From positions 10,162,617 through 10,226,616 of the forward strand of contig CAKAKS010000013.1 of NCBI GenBank assembly GCA_916700875.1: a stretch of 64,000 nucleotides of DNA. The letters are read 5' to 3'. The notes under the pieces were generated by a model. That model made no database searches. It was given only the letters and a program-made list of their open reading frames with translations, and had not been told where the DNA came from. Every line of letters starts with the position of its first letter. The first letter of the stretch is position 1. The DNA is from Sebastes aleutianus (Eukaryota > Chordata > Actinopteri > Perciformes > Sebastidae). The position numbers and the translations under genes were made by a program. Of this stretch, positions 1-11,149 are shown piece after piece.

Positions 1-1370
1 GAAATATAAACTTGTTTTATTATGTTTGTGTAAATAATTGCGATGGAGGCTTTATTTAACTTTCCTGACTTTTAATGAACACCGTCAGACAGCCGTTCAG
101 TTACAAGTGGAACGTTTCCGTTACTTTCGTAAACCCCCCACAGTACATGCACAAGCGCATTCAACTACCGTATTACATAGTATATGACAGTTTGGACAAG
201 CTCTTACATTATCCAACAGTCACCACATGTCCAACTGAAAAACTTTAGTATGTCGACTATATGAAGCAAATCTTCAGAAGTGTCTAATCCTTTAGTAAAT
301 GTAGCCTATATTATCATATTAGATAGCACAATGTTGTCTAATATATGATAAATGGGTACTGTAGATAGACAGAGTAAATGAGGTTCATGTTGGTGAATAG
401 AAACTGTAAATCTGTACAGTATGTAGTCTGTATGTTTTTGCATACACTACAGCTCCATACATATGTAACCCACGTACTGGAGCCTCTCTGCACACCCTGG
501 GACTCTGCGTTGTGTTTCTTAATGTGTGATGGGGTGTGGTGCAGAGAAAAGGAAACACCAGCACAGGAGTTCTGGATTGTGGTTGAGACCGGGAACACTT
601 TATTCACCCACAACATCGGCTGTCATCTCTACTGCTGGTCCAAAACCTTATGAAGCAGTGAAAGCAAAATAAACCCTCCATGAGGAAGTATATTCTAGTA
701 CAAAAGTAAACAGAGTAAAATAATAATCTAACACTGAAAATAAATTACTACACATACAATGATATAAGGCACTCTTAACGTAAGATCTAACGTGAAAATA
801 ATATAAATGAAACAACAAGACAGAGAGCAGACAATAACTGAAAAGACTAATTCTCCATCCTGCACTATTTTCTTCTCCACCGAGAGGATGCTCTGCTCGT
901 ACTCAGTAACAGGCCAACATTACAGACACTATTCACATACAAAACATATCTTACTTTTTACAACTCATGCCAAAGTGAAAGTCAACATCTTAATTAACAC
1001 TTTAGTTGAAAAGATAAACTGAAAGAGTGTTTGTGAATTAATATATTCTACGATGATGAAGGCCTCCATGTTTACCTAACGAAGCACTGAAAGCAAAGTA
1101 AACAAGTAAAAATGACGTCCAACACGTAACTGGATTTCAGAACTACGGTTTCCTGTAACGGACAAACATGGATCATTGCTCGATTCTCTTCCTTTAATAC
1201 ATCCATGGATTCTGGATGGGAATTGACAGTGCACCAGCGACACCTGGTGGTCGACTTAGGCTACTGCCTTACACATACAACATAGTTCAACATTTTATAA
1301 AGCTAAAAATGCTGTGTGTTCTATATTTACACTGTATCCCAAAAACATGCATCATTCTGTGACATTTTCT
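1..1370. repeat. Segmental duplication, copy 1: 3' flank of gene A
   Basis: This non-coding stretch continues into the A terminal exon and matches 56150-57480, the flank of the F/G terminal exon, almost base for base with scattered substitutions and small indels. Short ORFs occur on both strands, but their substitutions look unconstrained and I see no splice structure. On the minus strand it is 3' UTR and downstream flank of gene A. Confidence 0.7.
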
Positions 1371-1398
1371 GTTTTTGCTCACATTGATGATGTCACCA

Positions 1399-1682
1399 TC
1401 ATCTCCTCTCTCTGTAATCCTCCAGACCTGTATCCTCCTCCAGAGGTGTAACCTCATCCAGAGGTATATCCTCCTCCAGGTCACGTTGATTCGTCTGTAA
1501 GTCTGTTTCGGTGTTTACTCTAATAGGCCTACGAGTACGTTCAAGAAGGAAGGCAAAGCAGAAAAAAGCACAGAGAGTCAGTAGAGCTGTTAGTCCCAGT
1601 CCTACGGAGAAGCCGATCCATTCCAGACTCACTGGTTGTGGTCTCATTGTTGGTGTCGGAGGTTTGGGCTCATCAGCAGCTG
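1399..1682 (-). CDS. Gene A terminal exon (TM1 type): stalk, membrane helix, short tail
   Basis: Last coding exon of gene A. On the minus strand a clean acceptor (TTTCTGTCCTTTACAG) precedes the exon, which enters in phase 1 and reads AAADEPKPPTPTMRPQP, a Pro-rich stalk, then a helix of about 23 residues (IGFSVGLGLTALLTLCAFFC and on), then Arg-Arg and a roughly 40-residue acidic tail ending DYRERR. The tail lacks an ITIM or ITAM and shares no end with the TM1 tails of B, D and F, because the frame differs over the last 15 residues. Spliced with the A leader (55 bp) and V exon (360 bp) it gives a 232-residue type I membrane protein whose length is an exact multiple of three. The assignment as the natural partner of the A V exon is inference from order and phase. 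Confidence 0.75.
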
Positions 1683-1794
1683 CTGTAAAGGACAGAAAAT
1701 AAAATGTGTCTGATTGTCTGAAGTGGAACCATTTTACTGAAACAGGAAACTAAATAAATCCAGCAGACTAACAAAAGAAAGACTAAATATGATC

Positions 1795-1935
1795 CTAGTC
1801 TTCATCAGCGGTAGCCATGACGTACGTTTTACTGCGTCTGGTAGTCGCTTTCAGTCCAAAATGGCGGAAGCGTAGCTCTGCTGCTGGGAGCTGACGTTGT
1901 AATGGAACGACCAGTTGACTTTCACTTCTTAGTAA
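1795..1935. repeat. Conserved intron-2 module with TGACGT and ATGGCGGAAG motifs
   Basis: About 130 bp present in the V-to-TM intron of A, B (13810-13945), C (21525-21660), D (37393-37532) and F (57950-58085). It holds a CRE-like TGACGTACGT and a YY1/ETS-like AAAATGGCGGAAG. It is absent from the short E intron. It may be an intronic regulatory block or simply a dispersed repeat carried along by duplication; conservation between units is no greater than that of the neighbouring intron. Confidence 0.5.
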
Positions 1936-2111
1936 TATGTGTTCTTTGGTACAGCTCCAGCAGGGATGAAGCTGAGACTACTTTTATACTAGCTAGCTAT
2001 GCTAGCTAACGCTAACTGGTTATCGACTCCTTGATCATAACAGAATATAATAACTTTCATCACTGCTCATCTTAGAAAGGCCACCGCAAGAAAACCTGTT
2101 CTTTGTTTAGA

Positions 2112-2290
2112 TTATCCACCAACCAATCTAACCATTCTAACCAATCTAATCAATCTAATCAATCTAACCATTCTAACCATTCTAACCATTCTAACCATTC
2201 TAACCAATCTAATCAATCTAACCAATCTAACCATTCTAACCATTCTAACCAATCTAACCATTCTAACCAATCTAACCGATCTGAACGGTG
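2112..2290. repeat. 9-bp minisatellite (TCTAACCAA/TCTAACCAT) in gene A intron 2
   Basis: About 20 units of a 9-bp repeat, with TCTAACCAA and TCTAACCAT variants intermixed and occasional TCTAATCAA. Open frames through it (Ser-Asn-Gln and Ser-Asn-His repeats, or Met-Val-Arg-Leu on the other strand) follow from the period being a multiple of three. The array is preceded by the same 85-bp arm as the larger array at 14128-14463, but the second, inverted arm is missing here. Confidence 0.9.
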
Positions 2291-2399
2291 ATCTAAACAC
2301 TTGTGGGTTGTAAAAACATAAAGATCTGACAGACTTGTGCAGTAGCTCTATAGAGAGGTGAAGTCCCTCCTCTTCTAGTGGACCACCGTATACCATGTC

Positions 2400-3140
2400 A
2401 TATGAATGCTAGTCAACGGAGAGAGATACATATCTTTTTGATCCCGTTATTGCTCCATGAATCACACATGATGTTTGTTAATTTAAAAGATAATTTTGCA
2501 AGTCCATAAAGTCTCAGTTTGTTGTAAAACAGTATCAGACTGTGAAAGTATATAATGAGAAAGACGACACAACCAAAGGTCACAGAGACGTCTCTCTCTC
2601 TCTGAAGCTACGATGTCTGTGTGTTTCCTACTGGGATGAACTCACACCAGCAACACGTCTGATCCTTCTTTCTCTTCCCGGCTGATAAAAAGAGCAGGAG
2701 TCTCTGATAAAACACATCAGGTCAGATAACGGTTCATCTGTGTGTGGAACATAGATAACTATAGCTAGCTAGTGTTGGTGACGTATGTTGTACGAGACGA
2801 GAGATGTAGTCCACTGAGCAGTTTCACACTAAACTAAATGAGACGACGACAAACTGAGACTTTCTGGACTTGAACAAATATGTTTTAAATTAACAAAAAA
2901 TATTTATCTCTCTCCGTTGACTAGCGTTCATATTTATTCAGAAATCAGGTCCCATGGTGGTCCACTAGAAGAGGAGGGACTTCACCTCTCTATGGAGTTC
3001 ACAGTGTTAGCCGCCATGTTGGAACAGTGTTTTGCCCTCCAGGCTCTGAGCCAGTCGAGACTGCAGCATGCTAACATGCTAAACTAAGATGTATTTAGCA
3101 CTAGCAGGGCTGTAGACTCTTAGTCTGGTTTCACTGACTG
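2400..3140. other. Gene A intron 2, V-proximal part
   Basis: Non-coding intron sequence between the 9-bp array and the A V exon. It is largely shared with gene B at 14780-15470. I see no exon, RNA gene or recognisable transposon ends in it. Confidence 0.5.
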
Positions 3141-3161
3141 AGTTCTACTGAATCAACTCAC

Positions 3162-3521
3162 CTGTGACTTTGAGGCGACATATCTCAGAGCCCCAACCAT
3201 CACCTGTCTGCACTTGACACGAGTACACTCCAGAGTCATTAATCCTGAGTCTGGACATGTGAAATCTGATTCGTCCGTCTCTGAGGACATCTTTGTCCCA
3301 CCGGACTCGTCCTGCAAACTGTTCATCCTGAGACTCTGGGTCCTCAACACCTCCATAGAGATGAAACAGGACTGAGTTCTTGAGATCAGCAAACAGTTTA
3401 CAGTAGATAAAAAGTGAGTTGGAGGAACTGTTGGTTCTGGTTGTGAACATCCACACCAGTGTGATGTTGTGGTTCTCCTCTGCCTGATAGGAGGTCTCTT
3501 TCACATGCAAATCAAATGGTC
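3162..3521 (-). CDS. Gene A V-set immunoglobulin exon
   Basis: Encodes one V-set domain of 120 residues, GPFDLHVKETSYQAEENHN onward. The acceptor is CTCCTCGACAG and the donor GTGAGT, both phase 1. Family landmarks in order: N-I-T glycosylation sequon with the B-strand (NITLVW), C-strand (SLFIYC), QDEQFAGRV and the invariant WDKDVLRDGR block, then the F-strand DSGVYSC and a G-strand Cys (EICRLKV). DxGxYxC identifies the V-set. Unusually, Trp occupies the B-strand Cys position and Cys the C-strand Trp position. The family resembles B7/butyrophilin-like or CD276-like fish receptors, and I cannot name an orthologue. The open frame runs past both splice sites, so the upstream Met codons in frame are not true starts. 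The product should face outside the cell; ligand unknown. Confidence 0.85.
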
Positions 3522-3652
3522 CTGTCGAGGAGACAGAGAGGGAAAGTGAGCAGCAGACAAACTGACAACTTGAACATGTCAAACTCCATCTAGAGATGTT
3601 TGTCTGAAAGTGTATTTAGTGTTTGTGGATAATAAAGTGAAGGTCAACTAAC

Positions 3653-3707
3653 CAGAGACACAGGAGGTCAGACTGAGGAGCAGCAGGATGCTGCAGATCA
3701 TCTTCAT
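3653..3707 (-). CDS. Gene A leader exon (signal peptide)
   Basis: Starts ATGAAGATG and encodes MKMICSILLLLSLTSCVS plus one base, a classic short signal peptide with a hydrophobic Leu core. Donor is G|GTTAGT. A good acceptor (CTCCTCTCACAG) sits one base before the ATG, so the mRNA must begin in an upstream untranslated exon. The same 55-bp exon recurs for B, C, D, E and G, with a one-base change in C. Confidence 0.85.
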
Positions 3708-4215
3708 CCTGTGAGAGGAGACAGAAACACATCAGATACAAGTTCAGTTATTACAGGTAGAACAGAGACAATCTACAGTCTGTCTTTAGTCCTCACAGGA
3801 CTTCTTCCTCTGTGCTACTGATTACACATGACTGACCAGTGGACTGACACCAAGACAGGAACACTAATGTACTTCTGACACAAGATGGAGCCAGTTTAGG
3901 AGATTACATTTTTACAGCAAACAACCGACTCCTCATTAGATCAAACTTTCAATAAAATGTCATCAGACTAATCTATACTCGTCTCCAATGATTGTTGTTA
4001 TATTCCTGTTATTGTGTGGACTATTTAAAGGCTGTATTATCTGTGATCATCATGCATTAATGGTTTAACCTCCATGTTGTATGTTTCTGTAGTCAGAGTA
4101 GGGGGTTAGAGAGGAAAACTATTTCACCAACTAGATTTCTCCTCGATGGTTAACAAAGTTTCTGGTCAGCTTTTGATTTTACGCACAACACAGACTAGAG
4201 GAGCGACACTAAAGG

Positions 4216-4409
4216 ACGAGGACACCACTAGGACACTACTAGAACACCACTAGGACACTACTAGAACACCACTAGGACACCACTAGGACACTACTAGGAC
4301 ACTACTAGAACACCACTAGGACACCACTAGGACACTACTAGGACACCACTAGGACACCACTAGGACACTACCGGGACACTACTTGGACACCACTAGGACA
4401 CTACTTGGT
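4216..4409. repeat. 11-bp minisatellite (ACTAGGACACC) in gene A first intron
   Basis: About 18 units of an 11-bp repeat, alternating ACTAGGACACC and ACTAGGACACT with a few substitutions. It starts after the flank GCGACACTAAAGGACGAGG, the same left flank used by the arrays of B, E and G, and lies about 510 bp upstream of the leader exon. Confidence 0.9.
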
Positions 4410-4429
4410 AGTAGTGGCGGCCAATAGAG

Positions 4430-5104
4430 GGTGCTAGCCCCCCCAGTAAAAGTAGCAATACTACCATGTAGAAATACTCTGTTACAGGTAAGGGTTAAAA
4501 ACCCTTCTTAAGTAAAAGTGCAAAAATATTAACATATGAATATACTTAAAGTACCAAACATAAAAATACACATTATGCAGAATAATGTTTATTATTGGAT
4601 TATACTTATTGATGCATTAATGTGTTCATCACTTTAATGTTGCAGCTGGTAAAGCTGATATAAATGACTTTATATACTGCTGGTAGTTTAATCTATAATA
4701 ATACACCATTTATTATTATATACTGCTGGTAGTTTAATCTATAATAATACATCATTTATTATTATATACTGATGGGTAGTTTAATCTATAATAATACATC
4801 ATTTATTATTATATACTGCTGGGTAGTTTAATCTATAATAATACATCATTTATTATTATATACTGCTGGGTAGTTTAATCTATAATAATACATCATTTAT
4901 TCCTTGATTATATTTTATATTAATAATCTGAATCGGTAAAGTAACTAAAGTTATTAAATCAATGTAGTGGAGTAAAAGTCTAATATTTCCCTCTGAGATG
5001 TAGTGGAGTAGAACATGGAAATACTCAAGTAAAGTACAAGTACCTCAAAACTGTACTTAAGTACAGTACTTGAGTAAATGTACTTAGTTACTTTCCACCA
5101 CTGA
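4430..5104. repeat. hAT-like MITE with an expanded 48-bp internal repeat
   Basis: The right end reads AGTTACTTTCCACCACTG preceded by the AGTACTTGAGTAAATGTACT stretch, matching a dispersed non-autonomous element frequent in fish genomes and usually assigned to hAT. Inside, 4664-4911 holds about five tandem copies of a 48-bp AT-rich unit (core CTGGTAGTTTAATCTATAAT). A related copy with fewer internal repeats sits at 63400-63716. Family assignment rests on terminal similarity remembered from other fish loci. Confidence 0.6.
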
Positions 5105-5495
5105 GTTCATGTTATACTGTTGTGTTGTTCTAAGAATTCTTTACTGCTCCTGTTGGAATAAAATAATTGTTGATTATTTAACTGTAAAGTAGTAATGTGT
5201 TTTTAATACCTTCACTCTTTTGTATTAGAGAGAAAAAATATTTCACCAACTAGATTTCTCTCCAGATGAGAACACAACTTAACAGAGTCTATAAACTAAA
5301 CTCCAGAGGAACCTGGTTGTTTGGTTGTTTGTTGATTTGTTTTCTATTTATTTCACTTCATGTCTCTATTCGTTCCTGGTCAGCCACTAAATATAAAACA
5401 GTCCAAATTATTCTCAACACATTTCTTCACAAAAAAAACCAAAAAACATAAACATGATTAATATAATATATCAACTATCTGTATTTCTACATTAC

Positions 5496-5580
5496 CTTGT
5501 GTCTCTTCTGTCGCACCACAGGAACAAACTATGAGACTCTGAGCAATACCCAACATTCCTGCTGCTGGTGTGGTTTCCTG
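5496..5580 (-). promoter_or_regulatory. Putative untranslated first exon of gene A with donor
   Basis: On the minus strand this block ends CACAAG|GTAATG, a good splice donor. Related blocks end the same way at 7402, 18112, 25347 and 50550, upstream of the leaders of A, B, C and E. The leader exons have an acceptor one base before their ATG, so an upstream untranslated exon is required and this conserved block is the best candidate. Its 5' boundary is not visible; 5580 is a guess. Confidence 0.45.
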
Positions 5581-5611
5581 TTTCCTCCTCCCGTGAGATT
5601 AACTTTTTTTT

Positions 5612-5628
5612 AACTTTCACTTTCACGC
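5612..5628 (-). promoter_or_regulatory. ISRE-like motif upstream of gene A first exon
   Basis: Reads GTGAAAGTGAAAGTT on the minus strand, fitting the GAAANNGAAA core bound by IRF and ISGF3 factors. It lies about 120 bp before the putative first-exon donor. Equivalent motifs occur at 7620-7632, 43857-43870 and 50661-50676. Confidence 0.5.
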
Positions 5629-5639
5629 AGCAAACTGTT

Positions 5640-6550
5640 CCAGTTCCAGTTCCAGCTGGTGGTTGAAGTCAAAATGATAAATACATGTTATAGTTATTAT
5701 ATGTATAAATATACAACAATTTACAATCTAATGAACATTTCTACCGTTTTATAGACTAGACAAGAGTCTATTTGATCCTAAATACAATCTATGTACTTTA
5801 TGTTGTTGACGTCTGAATGACAATAAAGTAGAATAAATTATTTAAATGTTACAGGTTCTGTGAGTTTCAGTGATTTCATGATTAACTGTGTTGTAAATCC
5901 CAGCATCTGGTGCGCGATGCTGGAGATTTCCATGGTGATGACTGGTGTCGCTTCAGCAGCGTTTATTTTCCCCTCCGTCGTCCTGTGATGTCGTCGATGC
6001 TGTCTACCAATCCTCACACCAACAAACACACACACACATATACTGTATATAAATATTTATGTATATATGGCATGCCGTTCAGGAAATTTTATATATATAA
6101 TGTGAGATTTGAGAATATTGAATGAACTCTGAATATATTGAATGAATCTGAATATATGGTCTTGTGTTTTAGGTCATTATCCGTACAGATGTTGGTGCTG
6201 CTAGGCGTGTTTGTCAGTATGAGCGAGTCAGCAGTAAATCTAGTATCAGCAATCCTAAATAATGAGGAGATAATTAACATCCTGGTGAATGTGTGTACCA
6301 CGGGCCAAAATAATACTGGTAAACATATTCAACACCGTTCTACAGATGAAGAGTTTATTCACTTTTTCATCGTGGAAGAGTAATGCAGAACTGAACTAGT
6401 TCAATAAAGTTGGAAAAATATTGACAGATTTGAACTTCCCAGATCAATAACTCATAAAGGAAATGTAGTTTAAACACCAACGAGGACTCTTTCTAACCGT
6501 AGTGAGGTACACAACCAGCTACAAGCTCATTTTAAATGAGAATTTAAAGG
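5640..6550. other. Upstream region of gene A, no supported gene
   Basis: AT-rich, with a short TG/TA run near 6030-6090. Two short ORFs exist, on the minus strand at 5838-6035 and on the plus strand at 6138-6383 (81 codons from MNESEYMVLCF). Neither resembles a known family or has a splice context I trust. The part at 5650-5870 is shared with 18250-18470. Confidence 0.4.
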
Positions 6551-6552
6551 AA

Positions 6553-7108
6553 ACTACTAGGACACCACTAGGACACTACTAGGACACTACTAGGACACTA
6601 CTAGGACACCACTAGGACACTACTAGGACACCACTAGGACACCACTAGGACACTACTAGGACACTACTAGGACACCACTAGGACACTACTAGGACACCAC
6701 TAGGACACTACTAGGACACCACTAGGACACTACTAGGACACTACTAGGACACCACTAGGACACTACTAGGACACCACTAGGAGATCACTAGGAGACCACT
6801 AGGACACCACTAGGACACCACTAGGAGATCACTAGGAGACCACTAGGACACCACAAGAACACCACTAGGACACCACTAGGATATCACTAGGACACCACTA
6901 GGACACCACTAGGAGATCACTAGGAGACCACTAGGACACCACTAGGACACCACTAGGACACCACTAGGACACTACTAGGACACCACTAGGACACTACTAG
7001 GACACCACTAGGAGATCACTAGGAGACCACTAGGACACCACTAGGACACTACTAGGACACTACGAGGACACCACTAGGACACCACTAGGACACCACTAGG
7101 ACACTACG
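6553..7108. repeat. 11-bp minisatellite, second array upstream of gene A
   Basis: About 50 units of the ACTAGGACACC family, with GAGATCACT and GAGACCACT variants that recur in blocks. It ends with the shared right flank GAAGTGTTTTTATATTC, followed after about 290 bp by another first-exon-like block at 7402. This suggests a partial extra copy of the promoter-intron segment without a leader or V exon. Confidence 0.9.
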
Positions 7109-7401
7109 AAGTGTTTTTATATTCAAAATAGTTATTCACATGCCATAGATATTCACATGACAAGTTAAAATAAGAAATACTTCCAGAGTAAAGTCTGGGA
7201 AAGGAGAAAAAGACGGAGAGACAACTGTAGGACCTCTAAACTAAACTCCAGAGGAACCTGGTTCTTTAGTCTCTCTATTCGTTCCTGGGCAGCAACAAAT
7301 ATAAAACAGTCCAAATTATTCTCACCACATTTCTTCACAAAAACAAACAAACCATAAACAGGATTAATATAATATATCAACTATCTGTATTTCCACATTA
7401 C

Positions 7402-7533
7402 CTTGTGTCTCTTCTGTTGTAGAGGACCAAAGTACGAGACTCTGTGCACCAATAACCAACTGTGGAGCAGTCCTGCTGCTGCTGCTCTCTGCTGACCCTC
7501 TTCGTCGTCTTCGTCACTGCTGGTGCCATCCAT
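7402..7533 (-). promoter_or_regulatory. Second first-exon-like block with TATA and ISRE-like motif
   Basis: Ends CACAAG|GTAATG like the other first-exon candidates. A TATATATAT stretch lies at 7535-7545 and an ISRE-like GAAAAGTGAAAG at 7620-7632 on the minus strand. The block itself is open for 44 codons from MDGTSSDEDDEEG, but splicing to the leader exon would put that frame out of register, so untranslated RNA is more likely than coding. It could be an alternative promoter for gene A or a relic of a lost unit. Confidence 0.4.
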
Positions 7534-8474
7534 GGATATATATAAGAGAACTAGAAGGTGAAGCCCTGTTCATTCCCATGACAGGTGCTCTCCTCCTCCT
7601 CTGTTCAGGTTGACTTCGCCTTTCACTTTTCAATTACACAGCAAACTGTTGGTCTGATGCAACCTGATCCCTACACCTTCACCTCCCCACAGCTCAATGA
7701 ATCACCCAAGCTCTATAAGGTGGTAGGGCTGCACGATTATGGACAAAATGCTAATCACGATTATTTGGATCAATATTGAGATCACAATTATTTATCACAA
7801 TTATTCCTAGATTTTAGGTGACAAAATATTTTTATTGCAAATTCACACTTTAATAAACAGAGTTCTGCTTTCATTCAATGTTGTGCTGAATTCAAACCAT
7901 CAAACAAATCTAATTGTTATCCTTTTAATATATATATATATATCCATAAGGTCATGGACTAACTGTAAAAACACACTGATCAGAGTGACTGCTGACTGAT
8001 AAGCACCAGGATTAATCAAGTCTATAAATCTGGAGGAGAAGCTATGAACTGCTTTGAGATCAGAAGTCAGTAATAAGGACATCGGGGAGGTGGTTTACAG
8101 CTGCACTGAACACTAAATCACCAAACAACTCAAGATCAAATCTTCAATAAAATGTGTCATGACATGTTATGAGACCAATCATACTCAGTCTCCAGTTTTT
8201 GTTTAACATCCATGTTGTGTCTCCGTAGTCGGATTTCAACAACTAGATTTCTCCTCGATGGTTAACAAAGTACTGGTCAGCTTTTATGTTCTACTCATAC
8301 TGAAGGAACTGAGATCTGCTGGGAGTCACTGGGAGCATCAAGACTTAGTTAAAAAGTGTGATGTGCAATGTCAGATACTTTAGGAAATAAAAGTCTCACA
8401 GACAGAAAATGAATCAGGTTTTATAGTAAAATGCTCCCAAAGTGAATGATATCTGCACATAAAGAGCTCTTTAC

Positions 8475-8516
8475 CTTCTCTTTTGGTAGCAGATGAGGCA
8501 AGGGCATGAAACACAC
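8475..8516 (-). CDS. Unknown gene, second leader exon (partial gene)
   Basis: A 42-bp exon between an acceptor GTGTGTTTTTCAG and a donor GAAG|GTAAAG, phase 1 on both sides. Joined to the exon at 8821-8851 it continues the signal peptide: MKMNVLYLSA, Cys, then VFHALASSATKRE, with a plausible cleavage after Ala-Leu-Ala. I find no following exon on the minus strand. This is probably the 5' end of a gene whose body has been lost or lies in sequence I cannot recognise. Confidence 0.45.
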
Positions 8517-8820
8517 CTGAAAAACACACACAGAGGAGATAAGATCAGGATATTGATTGATATCAGCAGTGGTTTAATGTAACTAGTTACTGTATTTAAA
8601 TACAAATTCAAAGTACTTTACTTGAGGATTTCCATTTTCTGCTACTTTATACTCCACTACATCTCAGAGGGAAATATTGTACTTGTTACTCCACTACATG
8701 TGAACATCTGACAGCTTTTCATGCACACTAGTGCAGCAGTAACTAATCCAGAAACATCATCTATTATAGTACAACACTGACTTTACTGCAACATCAATGC
8801 TTAAAGACGTGGTTACTCAC

Positions 8821-8851
8821 AAGCGCTGAGATATAACACATTCATCTTCAT
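8821..8851 (-). CDS. Unknown gene, start exon with signal-peptide N-terminus
   Basis: ATGAAGATG begins ten codons (MKMNVLYLSA) plus one base, followed by a consensus donor GTGAGT. Phase matches the exon at 8475-8516. The opening Met-Lys-Met echoes the leader of the V-set genes, which may be chance. The duplicate copy at 45066-45087 has lost its start codons. Confidence 0.45.
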
Positions 8852-9109
8852 CCTTTCTCGCTGCTGACAGACAAACGGCTGATGTCACAAACTGGCTCAG
8901 GGAATGGGACACAAAGGGAGTCCACGCAAGGTTATATATATAAAACCAAACTATTTATTAAACTGAGGTTAATATAAAATGAACAACGGAGTGTGTAGAT
9001 CAGTAATGTCATCAAATGAATGGAGTGCATGGATGTGTGGGCATAATGTGCTGTGGAGGTGTTGAAGGTGCAGAACCAAACAAAGGTGATGTCAGGTGGA
9101 TGTGGCTGC

Positions 9110-9197
<88 letters not shown>
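9110..9197. repeat. (GA)n microsatellite
   Basis: About 88 bp of GA dinucleotides with a few AA or AC interruptions. The Ser-Leu or Arg-Glu ORFs across it are artefacts of the repeat. Confidence 0.95.
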
Positions 9198-9198
<1 letters not shown>

Positions 9199-10165
9199 AC
9201 ATGGGGCAGCTTTTCTAGCCTGGAATGGCCCAGGTGAGCTCAACCAAGCTGAAGACCCCTCCCTCGTCAGCCCACTGCCTGCTGAAGTTGGCCAGGCCAG
9301 CCTCCAAGACAGGAGGAGAGACGTCACAGCTGACTTCTACACGGTCTGCTCTCCACTTCCTCTGTGCAGCTGTGAAGAGAAACCACCTCGAGGCGTGTGA
9401 TGCACGAGCTACTGTTTCTGTTAATCACTTTAAAACAACACACATGTTTGAAACTGTAGGCTATCTTCCTGGGAAACGGTCAAGCAAGGCCATATAGCAG
9501 ACATCTGTATAGATCAATACTTATTTATAGTATATCTGTTGTTTTATAGCAATTAGAAATGTTCTTCAATCACTCCACAAGGAGGAGCTCTTAAGCTACC
9601 CTTAAATTCTTCTTTACTGATTTATTTGGCCACTTGGGGGCAGCAGAAACAAACCACCACCTCACTGTATGTGTATTAATCCACAGCTGAAAATAGTCCC
9701 CAACAAATGCACTACTTCCTCCTGTTTGAGTAACGTTTGTTAAAAACTACAGTGCCCAGCTGCTTTAGGGAATTACTGATCCCTTTTTAAAAATGAAAGT
9801 AAACATTCAACCCGGTCTCACGGGAAGGCGTAGAAATAGCACGACATTTACGCAGACTTCCCACGTGTCATGAGTACACATTTTAGGCTTTTTACGCGTC
9901 ATTTGTTCGCCACGCAAACGTCCGCAGTTATATCTAAGAAAGAAAATCACTAACTTAGGTTTAGGCAACAGTAACAGTGTGTTTCTGCCCAGCAATGACA
10001 TTTTTCATTTTTGTTAAAATTTGCAGTGCAATGCTTGATAAATATATACACCGTGTTATTACCCATCTTGACATCATTTTTTTTCCATCTTAATGTGCCT
10101 GTCCCACACTTCTGAAATAATACAAATAAAACAAATAAACAAATACCATATAGTAAATGTTTTAT

Positions 10166-10285
10166 TCAGAGCCAAACAAATCTGGTTTCCATGGAAACAG
10201 AAGTGAACAGGTGAGCACATGGATGACAGGTTTGGCCGCCCACAAAGGTGACCCTCAAGATCCAGAACAACAAGGTGAAGATCAT
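10166..10285 (-). CDS. Small ORF with hydrophobic N-terminus, unknown
   Basis: Thirty-nine codons from MIFTLLFWILRVTFVGG, then TGA with AATAAA directly after (TGAATAAAAC). The N-terminus looks like a signal peptide; the rest is short and contains two Cys (TCHPC). The duplicate at 46115-46234 keeps the full frame with Arg-to-Ser and Gln-to-Pro changes. It could be a truncated leader-bearing gene or a chance ORF; nothing identifies it. Confidence 0.25.
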   Translation of the reverse strand: MIFTLLFWILRVTFVGGQTCHPCAHLFTSVSMETRFVWL

Positions 10286-10359
10286 CTTTTATTCTTCTTC
10301 TTCTCACCGTACAGCTCAGTAACATTTAAACAATATATTAATATAACGGTTTAATTCAT

Positions 10360-11140
10360 GAATATTAGATGCTAAGAGTCAAAGCTAACGTAGCAGACCA
10401 TGCTAGCTGATATTTATCTGCAACATAAGTAAAAATGTCATTTCAACAACATGTCTGGTAAAGACATTAGATATTAGAATTACAATATCTGTCATATTTA
10501 CACTGATGCACAAGGCTTGATGGAAATTTATTTAAATGTCTCAAAATATTATAGAAATTAAAAAAGTAAAATGTAGAAAATGAAGGTTATTGTAATAATT
10601 CAAATTCAGATACAGCTGGGAGATGATGACGACTTTTTATCATTCAAATAGGAAGAAATCCATTCAAACTGTTAAACCTTGTGTCCAAGTTGCAGAGTGT
10701 GTTACCATCATCACTCTTTACACTTACTTTACACTATACATCCTATATACCACTTTATAGACTGAACATATGTTCATACTACATTTATTTATTGACGGAC
10801 TGCACACACTATGTTCACTCATTAACTCTGTATCTATTATATCTCTGTTATTGTTTTTTTTAATAATTTTTGTATACCTGTACCTCTCCTGTGTTTCACT
10901 CTGTTTGCTGATGTTGCTGCTTTGACACCTGAATTTCCCTCCGGAGATTAATAAAGGTTCATTTTATGTTATCTTATAATAATATGAAATAATGTGACTG
11001 CATTGTCCCACAATGTGGCAGGAAGTGTAGAGTCTGCAGCCATGCTAGCAGCTCTGTGATCATGTACTTAGGCACAGTGGTACTTTGAGCTAAATGCCAG
11101 CATGCTAATTTGCATACAAATTAAGACGGACTTCATTTGA
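10360..11140. other. Non-coding stretch
   Basis: AT-rich with scattered similarity to 46320-46500. No gene, repeat array or transposon terminus that I can support. Confidence 0.4.
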
Positions 11141-11149
11141 GGTATAAAA

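Larger units (their letters stand above)
7444..10480. repeat. Segmental duplication, copy 1 (partner 43645-46430)
   Basis: Nearly 3 kb matches 43645-46430 closely, apart from a block of about 500 bp at 8843-9345, containing the (GA)n tract, that is absent from the partner. It includes two small leader-like exons, a hAT-like fragment at 8573-8790 and a small ORF at 10166-10285, all listed separately. The rest shows no gene. Confidence 0.75.

Noticed and set aside
2112..2290. CRISPR-like or interstitial telomere array
   Set aside because: Units of 9 bp without spacers are a minisatellite; only a loose resemblance to CTAACC repeats and no true telomeric hexamers.
3145..3582. Reading the V exons as single-exon genes starting at MTCSSCQFVC
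   Set aside because: That start lies in the intron before a strong acceptor; phase-matched leader exons exist and the frame runs past the donor.
5838..6035. Minus-strand ORF containing MEISSIAHQMLGF, faintly like a claudin N-terminus
   Set aside because: Similarity is limited to a few residues and the frame lacks any further claudin sequence.
6138..6383. 81-codon ORF MNESEYMVLCF with a hydrophobic stretch
   Set aside because: No homology recognised, no duplicate to test conservation, no splice context; too weak to call.
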